Positions 17,157 to 23,859 of a DNA stretch of 23,859 nucleotides are shown here, piece by piece. The notes below the pieces were generated by a model. That model was given only the letters and a program-made list of their open reading frames with translations, had not been told where the DNA came from and ran no database searches. The first letter of the stretch is position 1, and each line of letters begins with the position of its first letter. Both the position numbers and the translations under genes were made by a program. Origin of the DNA: Microthrixaceae bacterium (GTDB taxonomy: Bacteria; Actinomycetota; Acidimicrobiia; Acidimicrobiales; Acidimicrobilacustridaceae). Location of the stretch: assembly GCA_947455015.1 (NCBI GenBank), contig CANGMY010000005.1, positions 1-23,859 of the forward strand, given 5' to 3'.

Positions 17157-18328
17157 CCGCTATTAGTGATCCGCAATCAGTTGCTGCTCTCGCCGCCGAA
17201 GCTGTCGACAATCGCGTCAACCTCGATTTCGAAACCGAGGGCATGACCCTCAACATGGGACCACAGCATCCCGCCACGCACGGCACGCTGCGCATCATCG
17301 CTCGTCTCGATGGCGAACAGGTCATCTCTGCCGAACCGATGTGCGGGTACATGCATCGCGGTTACGAAAAACTCACCGAGGTTCGTACCTACCCACAAAT
17401 CAATGCGCTGATTAACCGCATCGACTGGCTCGGAAGTTTCGCCAACGAGGTGCCGTTCATCCTCGCCGCGGAAAAGCTCATGGGTGTTGAAGCTCCGCCC
17501 CGTGCGCAATGGATCCGCACCATTCTTTTTGAAATGTCGCGTATTGCGAACATCTCACTCTTCCTTGGCGACTTTGGTCTGCAGCTCGGCGGTATGACCG
17601 CTGGCTTCTACGCCTTCCGTGATCGCGAATGGGTTCTGAACCAAATCGAGTCAGCAACCGGTGGTCGTTTCCACCCGAACTTCGATCGCATCGGTGGCCT
17701 CAAGGACGACCTGCCGAAGGGTTGGATCGAGTCCTCACACACCGCAATGGACAAACTCCTTGCGTTCTGCGACGAGTTGGAAGACCTTCTCGTCGGCAAC
17801 GAAATCTTCCAGGCTCGTACTCGCGGCATCGGTGTTATCCCCGCCGAAATTGCGCTTTCCTACGGCCTTTCCGGTGCCAACCTTCGTGCATCGGGTGTCG
17901 ACTGGGACCTTCGTCGCGACAACTGCCCTCCCGGTCTCGTCTACGACAAGGCCGACTGGAAAGTCTGGACTCATCCGGACGGCGATTGTTTCGCTCGTAC
18001 GTGGGTCCGACTTCAGGAAACTCGTGAAGCGGCAAAGATCGTCAAGCAACTTCTCGACACCATCCCGAGTGGTCCGGTTATGGCCAAGGTCCCGCGCATC
18101 ATCAAGGTGCCCGAGGGCGAGGCGTACGTCGCCACCGAGAATCCTCTCGGCGAAATGGGTTACTACGTTGTGTCGAAGGGCGATCTTGTTCCGTTCCGGG
18201 TCAAGATCCGTTCGGCCTCGTTCAACAACATTTCCATCGTGCCGTGGGTGGCTCGGGGCGCATACGTTCCCGATCTCATCTCAATTCTCGGCAGCCTCTA
18301 CTTCATTCTGGGTGACATCGACCGATGA
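17153..18328 (+). CDS. nuoD: Complex I subunit D, second cluster (quinone site)
   Basis: NuoD paralogue (391 residues, about 50 shorter than the first, mostly at the N-terminus and in a central loop). The quinone-site loop reads G-P-Q-H-P-A-T-H-G (residues 36-44), with Ala where the first copy has Ser. The end reads L-Y-F-I-L-G-D-I-D-R, with Tyr383 at the position of Asp436 in the first copy. There are no paired CxxC motifs, which rules out a NiFe hydrogenase large subunit. A GGAGAGG motif precedes the ATG, which overlaps the nuoC stop as ATGA. Directly followed by nuoH: nuoE, nuoF and nuoG are absent here. Confidence 0.96.
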   Translation: MTAISDPQSVAALAAEAVDNRVNLDFETEGMTLNMGPQHPATHGTLRIIARLDGEQVISAEPMCGYMHRGYEKLTEVRTYPQINALINRIDWLGSFANEVPFILAAEKLMGVEAPPRAQWIRTILFEMSRIANISLFLGDFGLQLGGMTAGFYAFRDREWVLNQIESATGGRFHPNFDRIGGLKDDLPKGWIESSHTAMDKLLAFCDELEDLLVGNEIFQARTRGIGVIPAEIALSYGLSGANLRASGVDWDLRRDNCPPGLVYDKADWKVWTHPDGDCFARTWVRLQETREAAKIVKQLLDTIPSGPVMAKVPRIIKVPEGEAYVATENPLGEMGYYVVSKGDLVPFRVKIRSASFNNISIVPWVARGAYVPDLISILGSLYFILGDIDR

Positions 18329-19362
18329 CCCTTCTTCTCGCTTCGTTCGCGCCGCCGTATTGGCTTTCGACCCTGATCAAGGTGCTCGTTGTCAGTGCGG
18401 TCGTTCCCACCACCGCACTTATTCTCGGCATGGTCTTCTTGTTCAAGATCATGTCGTGGATGCAAAGCCGACTTGGGCCGCAAGAAGCTGGTCCGCGAGG
18501 AACACTGCAGCTTCTTGCTGACGGTGTGAAGTTCCTTCAGAAGGAAGACATTGCGCCGAACGGTGCCGATCGTTGGGTCTTCAAAGTCGCACCACTCGTG
18601 GTGCTCATGTCCACACTTCTCCTCTATGTCGCACTTCCGGCTTCGATGCACCTCGTTGTCGCCGACCTTGATGTTGGCGTGTTCTTTGTGCTTGCGATTT
18701 CATCGCTTTCAGTGATCGGCGTGCTCATGGCCGGTTGGGCCTCGGCCAGCAAGTACTCGCTTATGGGTGCGCTTCGTGCCGCCGGGCAGCTCATTGCGTA
18801 CGAACTTCCGATGGTGCTCGCCGTCATCGGCGTCGTCATCCAGGCCGGAACCATGAGCCTGAACGGAATCGTCTTAGCCCAAAATGACGGTTCAATCTTC
18901 GGTTGGGGCGGCATCGGATTCCCGTACATCCTCACGCAGTTCGTCGGCTTTTTCATCTTCATCGCTGCGGTGCAAGCCGAACTCACGCAGCCTCCGTTCG
19001 ATATGCCGGTTGCCGAATCCGAAATCGTTTCTGGTTACCAGGTGGAATACACCGGCTTCCGTTTCCTTATTTTCTTCTTGGCCGAATTCGCAACAGCATT
19101 TGCCTTTGCTGCAATCGCTGCCGTGTTGTTCCTTGGAGGTTGGGCCGTTCCGTGGCTTCCCACCTCGAGCGACTGGTACTACGTACTTGGCCCAATCGTG
19201 TTGTTTGCGAAGGTGATGGTGGTTGCGTTCATCATCTTCTGGGTGCGATTCACCTACCCACGTTTCCGTGAAGATCAACTCCAGAGCCTTGCCTGGAAGG
19301 TCCTTATTCCATTGGCTCTCGTGAACATTGTCGTCACGGCTGTGCTGAAGGTGGTGCTCTGA
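18325..19362 (+). CDS. nuoH: Complex I subunit H, second cluster, with altered quinone-entry motif
   Basis: NuoH paralogue (345 residues) with about eight hydrophobic helices. The motif L-A-D-G-V-K-F-L-Q-K-E-D and the loop Q-P-P-F-D-M identify it. Two conserved charged sites are changed. The Glu-Arg of the E-R-K motif is replaced by Leu39-Phe40 (F-L-F-K-I-M-S-W-M-Q-S-R-L-G-P). The first Glu of the E-channel triplet is Val229 (M-P-V-A-E-S-E), while Glu231 and Glu233 remain. The first NuoH in the window keeps all of them. The frame is intact and the gene overlaps its neighbours by four bases and one base, so this is divergence and not decay. Confidence 0.95.
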   Translation: MTLLLASFAPPYWLSTLIKVLVVSAVVPTTALILGMVFLFKIMSWMQSRLGPQEAGPRGTLQLLADGVKFLQKEDIAPNGADRWVFKVAPLVVLMSTLLLYVALPASMHLVVADLDVGVFFVLAISSLSVIGVLMAGWASASKYSLMGALRAAGQLIAYELPMVLAVIGVVIQAGTMSLNGIVLAQNDGSIFGWGGIGFPYILTQFVGFFIFIAAVQAELTQPPFDMPVAESEIVSGYQVEYTGFRFLIFFLAEFATAFAFAAIAAVLFLGGWAVPWLPTSSDWYYVLGPIVLFAKVMVVAFIIFWVRFTYPRFREDQLQSLAWKVLIPLALVNIVVTAVLKVVL

Positions 19363-19871
19363 TGCCCCCCAAGCCCAAGGTTCCCGGTCTCATTAAGGGT
19401 CTCGGCGTCACGTTCGGCGAGATGGTCAAGACCCTCAAAGACGGACCGCAGACCACGCGTTATCCGCACGAACGCGAAGAAGTTGCGCCACGTGCCCGTG
19501 GCGTTATCGCGCTTCATGAAGAGAACTGCACGTCGTGCATGTTGTGCGCGCGCGAATGTCCCGATTGGTGCATCTTCATCGAGGCACACAAATACCTCGC
19601 ACCACCTCGTCGCGAAGGTGGAAAGCCGCGTCAGAAGAACGAACTTGATCGTTTCGATATCGACTTCTCGCTTTGCATGTACTGCGGAATCTGCGTCGAG
19701 GTCTGCCCGTTCGATGCGCTCTTCTGGAGCCCCGAGCACGAGTACTCCGAAATCCGAATCGCCGACCTTCTTCACGACAAGAGCCGTCTCGATCAGTGGA
19801 TGCAAACGGTTCCCGATTTCGAACCGTACGAAGCTGGCTCCGACGCCAAGGTCAAGAAGGTGCCGCGCTGA
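19362..19871 (+). CDS. nuoI: Complex I subunit I, second cluster (two 4Fe-4S)
   Basis: NuoI paralogue (169 residues) with both 4Fe-4S motifs: Cys56, 59, 62, 66 (C-T-S-C-M-L-C-A-R-E-C-P) and Cys105, 108, 111, 115 (C-M-Y-C-G-I-C-V-E-V-C-P). The His-rich tail of the first NuoI is absent. In a complex lacking NuoE, F and G this subunit would be the entry point for electrons, for example from ferredoxin or a docked dehydrogenase encoded elsewhere. The start ATG overlaps the nuoH stop (TGATG), and the end overlaps nuoJ by one base. Confidence 0.96.
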   Translation: MPPKPKVPGLIKGLGVTFGEMVKTLKDGPQTTRYPHEREEVAPRARGVIALHEENCTSCMLCARECPDWCIFIEAHKYLAPPRREGGKPRQKNELDRFDIDFSLCMYCGICVEVCPFDALFWSPEHEYSEIRIADLLHDKSRLDQWMQTVPDFEPYEAGSDAKVKKVPR

Positions 19872-20380
19872 TGCTCGCCCTGCTTGTCGCTCAGAACATC
19901 GCGTTCTACATCATCGCTGCGCTCATGGTGGTTGGTGCGATTCGTGTCGTCACCACCAAGAACGTCATGCACGCCGCACTGTGGCTGGTGCTCGTTCTTT
20001 CCGGCGCTGCTGCTCAGTACATCTTGCTCGCCGCAGAATTTGTCGCCATTACGCAGGTGCTCGTTTACCTCGGCGCCATCATCGTTCTGTTCTTGTTCGG
20101 CATCATGCTCACTCGTGCCAAGACTGGTAACGATGACGATCTCGATAACAAGAAGTCAGCGAAGTTCATCGGCGCTGGCATCGGGGTTCTCTTGCTCGGG
20201 CTCATGAGCTACTCACTCATCGATGGCTTCAAAGACACCGAATTTGGCAACCTCATGGTGCAGCGCACCGCCGAGGTGAGCGATTCCATCTTCTCGACGT
20301 ACCTCCTTCCGTTCGAGGTGCTGTCAGTACTTCTGCTCGCTGCGCTCATCGGCGCCATCGTGATTGCGAGGCGTGACTGA
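19871..20380 (+). CDS. nuoJ: Complex I subunit J, second cluster
   Basis: NuoJ paralogue (169 residues) with five hydrophobic helices. The third helix carries V-L-V-Y-L-G-A-I-I-V-L-F-L-F, which matches the pi-bulge helix of the family. The frame is open upstream inside nuoI, but the ATG at 19871 overlaps the nuoI stop as TGATG and gives a normal N-terminus. The acidic C-terminal tail of the first NuoJ is missing. The end overlaps nuoK by one base. Confidence 0.95.
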   Translation: MLALLVAQNIAFYIIAALMVVGAIRVVTTKNVMHAALWLVLVLSGAAAQYILLAAEFVAITQVLVYLGAIIVLFLFGIMLTRAKTGNDDDLDNKKSAKFIGAGIGVLLLGLMSYSLIDGFKDTEFGNLMVQRTAEVSDSIFSTYLLPFEVLSVLLLAALIGAIVIARRD

Positions 20381-20694
20381 TGTTTCTTAACCAGTTCCTT
20401 CTCCTTGCCGCAATTCTTTTTTGCATCGGCGTTTACGGAGTTCTCGCTCGCAAGAACGGTGTTCTCGTTCTCATGTCGATCGAACTCATCCTCAACGCGG
20501 TGAACATCAACCTTGTTGCGTTTGGCGCCTACTGGCACGCGAACGACATGGCCAACGTTTCCGGCCAGGTGTTTGCCCTGTTCGTTATCGCCGTTGCTGC
20601 TGCCGAGGTTGGCGTCGGCCTCGCGCTCGTATTGCTCATCTACCGGAACCGACAAAGCATCGACATTGATGATGTCGACATGCTGAAGGGCTGA
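20380..20694 (+). CDS. nuoK: Complex I subunit K, second cluster
   Basis: NuoK paralogue (104 residues) with three helices. The membrane glutamates are kept: Glu35 in S-I-E-L-I-L-N-A-V-N and Glu76 in A-A-A-E-V-G-V-G-L-A. The start overlaps the nuoJ stop (TGATG). It ends five bases before nuoL. Confidence 0.96.
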   Translation: MFLNQFLLLAAILFCIGVYGVLARKNGVLVLMSIELILNAVNINLVAFGAYWHANDMANVSGQVFALFVIAVAAAEVGVGLALVLLIYRNRQSIDIDDVDMLKG

Positions 20695-20699
20695 TCGTC

Positions 20700-22946
20700 G
20701 TGTTCAACATGATCGACAAGGTCTGGATCATCCCCGCCCTCATGGCGGCGTCGTTCCTGGTCATCCTTTTCTTTGGCAAGCGCTGGGGCACCCGAGCCAC
20801 TGCCGGCATCGGTATTGCCGCAGTCTCGATATGCCTCTTGCTTTCCGTCATCGTTGCTGGCAACTGGATCAGTCGCGTCAATCACCCGCCGACTGGTGCC
20901 GCGCTTGCAGCCGATGTCATCGCCGCCAACGGTCTTATCCCGCAGACCGGCGAAACGATTGGCCAGGAAGTCAACGCTGCGACCAAAGACTCTGGCGAAA
21001 CGATGACGACCGAGTCGCACTCCGCTTCGACAACTGAAGCAAACGCGACCGAAGGACACGGCACTGAAGCAACTGCTTCTGAAAACGGCGGCGAGCACGA
21101 ATCAGTTCCGCCGGTTGTGCGCACCGTCACGTGGTTCCAAATCGGTGGCATGCAATTCGAAATGGGCACCCTGGTCGACGGCCTTGCCGCCATGATGCTC
21201 ATCACCGTCTGCATCATTTCCTTGCTCGTGCACATCTACTCAACCGAGTACCTGCATGGCGATGTGCGCTTCACGCACTACTACGCATTCCTTTCCCTCT
21301 TCACCGCCTCGATGCTCTTCTACGTGCTCAGCTCGAACACGTTGCAGATGCTGATGGGTTGGGAGCTTGTGGGCGTCTGTTCATTCGGACTTATTGGCCA
21401 CTGGTGGGAAGAGAAGAAGAACACCGACGCTGCCCTGAAGGCGTTCCTCACCAACCGTGTTGGCGATATCGGCCTGATCCTCGGCGTCATCATCACGTTC
21501 TTCGCTGCTGGTGGAACGAGCTTCAACGTTCTTCACATCAACGAATACGCGTTGTCGCATAGCGCAAACACGACACTGCTTCTCGTGGGTGCACTGTGCT
21601 TGTTCGGTGGCGTGACCTCGAAGTCGGGTCAGTTTCCGCTGCATACCTGGTTGCCCGACGCCATGGCTGGTCCCACGCCAGTGTCGGCACTCATTCACGC
21701 TGCCACCATGGTTGTGGCCGGTGTCTATTTGATTGCTCGTCTGTACGGCGTGTTCTTCTCTGGTCTTGCGATCGGAAGCAGTACGTTCCACTACGTCGCG
21801 TTCATTGGTGGCTTCACGACCATCATTGGCGGTCTGTTGGCATTCGTGCAGACCGACCTCAAGAAGGTGTTGGCCTACTCCACCATTTCGCAGCTCGGCT
21901 ACATGGTCATGGCACTCGGTGTTGGTGCATGGACTGCTGGCGTGTTCCACCTCTTCACGCACGCGTTCTTCAAGGCGTGCTTGTTCCTCGGTGCCGGTTC
22001 AGTAAGCCACGCGTGTCACCACACCTTCGATATGCGTGAGATGGGTGGACTTCGCAAGAAGATGCCGATTACTCACGCAACGTTCCTTATTGCGACGCTC
22101 GCGCTTGCCGGCATCTTCCCGCTGGCTGGTTTCTGGTCGAAGGACGAAATCCTTGCTGGCGCGGCAAACGGTCAAGAGAACGCGTACACGATCATGTTGA
22201 TCTTCGGCCTCATCACCGCATTCCTCACCGCCGCCTACATGGGCCGTGCCTATTGGCTCACGTTCTGGGGCGAGTATCGCGGTCACGCGAAGCCACACGA
22301 ATCGCCCAAGGTCATCACCGTTCCGCTCATCATCCTCGCTGGATGTGCAGTGGTGTTCGGCTTCACGAACTTCCCGGGCAACTTCTTTGGCATCAAACTC
22401 CCGAGCGGCGTCACGACGCGGTTCGAACATTTCGTCGAACCGACCTTTGCCTTCCCGCCGTTGCAGCATGCTGAGTTCACGCCATGGCTCGCCGTGGTGT
22501 CGACGATCCTCGCGGCAACGGGTCTGTTCATCGCCTATCAGTACTACGAGAAGAACCGTGGCCCGCATGGCCTGACCTCACGCAACAAGGTCGCTCATGC
22601 TGGTTACACGTTCCTCGAAAACAAGTACTACCTCGACGATCTCTACACAGGCGTTATCGCCGGCAGCACGAAGGGCCCCATCGCCCGTGCCGCCAACTGG
22701 TTTAACCAGAACATCCTTGATGGCGTTATCAATGGCATTGGCTTCGGCGCTCGAAAGATCGCCGGCGTCGTCTATGTCTTTGGTGATCAGCTCATCATCG
22801 ATGGAGCAGTGAACGGATCAGGTCGCGGTTCTGAAGGAGCAGGTCAACTGCTTCGCAAGATCCAGACCGGCAAGGTCCAGCAGTACGCCTCGATTCTCTT
22901 TGCCGGCGCGGTCGTCCTCGCCGGTGTACTCGTGTTCGTCGTCTAG
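20700..22946 (+). CDS. nuoL: Complex I subunit L, second cluster, with extended lateral helix
   Basis: NuoL paralogue of 748 residues, against 660 for the first copy. The pump residues are kept: Glu222 (M-G-W-E-L-V-G) and Lys308 (T-S-K-S-G-Q-F-P), followed by W-L-P-D-A-M-A-G-P-T-P-V-S. Two regions account for most of the extra length. First, a Thr/Ser/Glu/Ala-rich, low-complexity loop (about residues 62-136) lies between helices 2 and 3; the basic loop G-K-R-W-G-T-R between helices 1 and 2 places it outside the cytoplasm. Second, a 27-residue insertion lies in the lateral helix, where the D-G-x-x-N-G motif occurs twice (Asp674 and Asp701). The start is GTG 20700 with GAAGGG nine bases upstream; ATG 20709 would be 18 bases away. 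Confidence 0.96.
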   Translation: MFNMIDKVWIIPALMAASFLVILFFGKRWGTRATAGIGIAAVSICLLLSVIVAGNWISRVNHPPTGAALAADVIAANGLIPQTGETIGQEVNAATKDSGETMTTESHSASTTEANATEGHGTEATASENGGEHESVPPVVRTVTWFQIGGMQFEMGTLVDGLAAMMLITVCIISLLVHIYSTEYLHGDVRFTHYYAFLSLFTASMLFYVLSSNTLQMLMGWELVGVCSFGLIGHWWEEKKNTDAALKAFLTNRVGDIGLILGVIITFFAAGGTSFNVLHINEYALSHSANTTLLLVGALCLFGGVTSKSGQFPLHTWLPDAMAGPTPVSALIHAATMVVAGVYLIARLYGVFFSGLAIGSSTFHYVAFIGGFTTIIGGLLAFVQTDLKKVLAYSTISQLGYMVMALGVGAWTAGVFHLFTHAFFKACLFLGAGSVSHACHHTFDMREMGGLRKKMPITHATFLIATLALAGIFPLAGFWSKDEILAGAANGQENAYTIMLIFGLITAFLTAAYMGRAYWLTFWGEYRGHAKPHESPKVITVPLIILAGCAVVFGFTNFPGNFFGIKLPSGVTTRFEHFVEPTFAFPPLQHAEFTPWLAVVSTILAATGLFIAYQYYEKNRGPHGLTSRNKVAHAGYTFLENKYYLDDLYTGVIAGSTKGPIARAANWFNQNILDGVINGIGFGARKIAGVVYVFGDQLIIDGAVNGSGRGSEGAGQLLRKIQTGKVQQYASILFAGAVVLAGVLVFVV
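22719..22799 (+). other. 27-residue insertion in the NuoL lateral amphipathic helix
   Basis: From the conserved Tyr of the pre-helix segment (Y-L-D-D here, Y-I-D-Q in the first NuoL) to the final I-D-G-A-V-N-G there are 63 residues here and 35 in the first NuoL. A first copy of the motif (L-D-G-V-I-N-G, Asp674) falls at the canonical distance, and a second (I-D-G-A-V-N-G, Asp701) lies 27 residues later. As an alpha helix, 27 residues add about 40 angstroms, roughly the width of one antiporter-like subunit. The flanking sequences (N-K-Y-Y-L-D-D before, Q-T-G-K-V-Q-Q-Y-A after) are ordinary NuoL. Confidence 0.85.
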
Positions 22947-22963
22947 GAGCCCAGGACAATTCG

Positions 22964-23859
22964 ATGAAAGATTTCCTGAACAGTTGGGGTATCAGCCTGA
23001 TGGTGTTCGGCCCACTCGTGGGTGCGCTCGCCATGTTGGTCGTGCCCAAGGCCAAAGAGCAGTTCCACAAGGTCGTCGCGCTTGCGACAAGCCTCGTGGT
23101 GGGGTTCATCGGCATCTTGCTTATGACCAACTTCGACTACGACGCGAGCGGTCATCTGCAGTTCGTTGTTGATAAGGCATGGATCCCGATCATCAACAGC
23201 CGCTACATCGTGGGAATCGACGGCATCTCGCTGCCGATGATCGCCCTTGCGTTGCTCATTGTGCCGTTGTGCATCATCTATTCCTGGAAGCATTTCCCGG
23301 AACCGAAGAACCCCAAGGCGTTCCTCATCCTCATCCTCATTCTCGAAACCGGCATGCTCGGTTCATTCGTTGCGCAGGACCTCATCCTGTTCTTCGTCTT
23401 CTTCGAGGTTGTGCTTCTGCCGATGTACTTCATGATCGGCGTGTGGGGCGGCGAAAAGCGTCAGTACGCATCGCTCAAGTTCTTCCTCTACACGTTGTTC
23501 GGTTCGGCGCTCATGATCGTCGCCTTCCTGTCGCTGTATTTCCTCTCCGACAAGATTCCGGTCAACGGCGAGATGATGCATTCGTTCGACATGCGAATCC
23601 TCCCCGAACTCGCAACCGGCATTTCGACCGGTGCTGCGCTGTTCATCTTCGGCGGCATGTTCATGGGCTTCGGTATCAAGGTTCCGATGTTCCCGTTCCA
23701 CACGTGGTTGCCTGATGCACATACTCAGGCGCCGACTGTTGGTTCGGTCATCCTTGCTGCGGTTCTCCTGAAGCTCGGTACCTACGGCTTCATCCGCATC
23801 GCCATTCCGATTCTTCCGGGCGCCGCAGAAAAGTGGGCACCGTTCATCGGTCTGCTCGC
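22964..23859 (+). CDS. nuoM: Complex I subunit M, second cluster (3' end outside window)
   Basis: Translation from ATG 22964 stays open to the right edge (298 complete codons). The protein is NuoM: Glu148 in F-F-E-V-V-L-L-P-M-Y, Lys239 in G-I-K-V-P-M-F-P-F-H, and the NuoM-type signature T-W-L-P-D-A-H-T-Q-A-P-T. The N-terminal region reads as hydrophobic helices with a loop before V-G-I-D-G-I-S-L-P. The gene starts 17 bases after the nuoL stop, with AGGAG and AGGA motifs upstream. About 200 residues should be missing to the right. What follows (a second nuoM, nuoN, or both) decides the architecture of this complex. Confidence 0.96.
   Translation, partial: MKDFLNSWGISLMVFGPLVGALAMLVVPKAKEQFHKVVALATSLVVGFIGILLMTNFDYDASGHLQFVVDKAWIPIINSRYIVGIDGISLPMIALALLIVPLCIIYSWKHFPEPKNPKAFLILILILETGMLGSFVAQDLILFFVFFEVVLLPMYFMIGVWGGEKRQYASLKFFLYTLFGSALMIVAFLSLYFLSDKIPVNGEMMHSFDMRILPELATGISTGAALFIFGGMFMGFGIKVPMFPFHTWLPDAHTQAPTVGSVILAAVLLKLGTYGFIRIAIPILPGAAEKWAPFIGLL

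Noticed and set aside
17153..18328. Second cluster as a group 4 NiFe hydrogenase (Ech/Hyf-like)
   Set aside because: The NuoD-like protein lacks both CxxC pairs of hydrogenase large subunits, and NuoA, J and K are present, so it is complex I.
19673..19870. Upstream extension of the second nuoJ inside nuoI
   Set aside because: It is an out-of-frame reading of the NuoI cluster domain; ATG 19871 overlaps the nuoI stop and begins a proper membrane helix.
20700..23859. NuoL/NuoM-like genes as an Mrp-type Na+/H+ antiporter operon
   Set aside because: They follow directly from a full nuoABCDHIJK series, and the NuoL has the lateral helix and terminal anchor typical of complex I.

Overview
The window is almost entirely two tandem gene clusters for respiratory complex I (Nuo), all on the + strand. 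It looks like a chromosome segment of a moderately GC-rich bacterium. An actinobacterium, perhaps an acidimicrobiia-like lineage, is my best guess, based on GTG/TTG starts, purine-rich Shine-Dalgarno sequences and the style of the proteins. That assignment is an inference from reading, not a database result. I see no RNA genes, mobile elements, CRISPR arrays or gene-free stretches over 300 bases.

Region 1 (1-15551) is a complete 14-gene nuo operon in canonical order, nuoA-B-C-D-E-F-G-H-I-J-K-L-M-N, with only nuoA cut by the window edge. Most neighbours overlap by 1-8 bases or lie a few bases apart (TGATG, GTGA), which implies one transcript and translational coupling. The largest internal gap (48 bases) lies between nuoG and nuoH. 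NuoE, NuoF and NuoG form the NADH-oxidising module, NuoB, C, D and I the quinone-reducing arm, and NuoA, H, J, K, L, M and N the proton-pumping membrane arm. Every expected cofactor ligand I looked for is present, including a complete off-path N7 cluster in NuoG.

A 78-base spacer (15552-15629) with a weak possible promoter separates the clusters.

Region 2 (15630 to the right edge) is a second, diverged cluster: nuoA-B-C-D-H-I-J-K-L and the first part of a nuoM. It lacks nuoE, nuoF and nuoG, so it encodes an 11-subunit type of complex I without its own NADH module. Its NuoL has a 27-residue insertion in the long lateral amphipathic helix, visible as a tandem DG(V/A)(I/V)NG motif. In published 'extra-pump' complex I clusters this kind of insertion goes with a second NuoM copy. 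I therefore predict a further nuoM and then nuoN just beyond the right edge. The second NuoH has also lost the Glu-Arg pair at the mouth of the quinone chamber and one acidic residue of the E-channel motif. The cell probably uses a standard NADH:quinone oxidoreductase plus a second machine with another electron donor (ferredoxin, F420H2 or a borrowed NADH module) and altered coupling.
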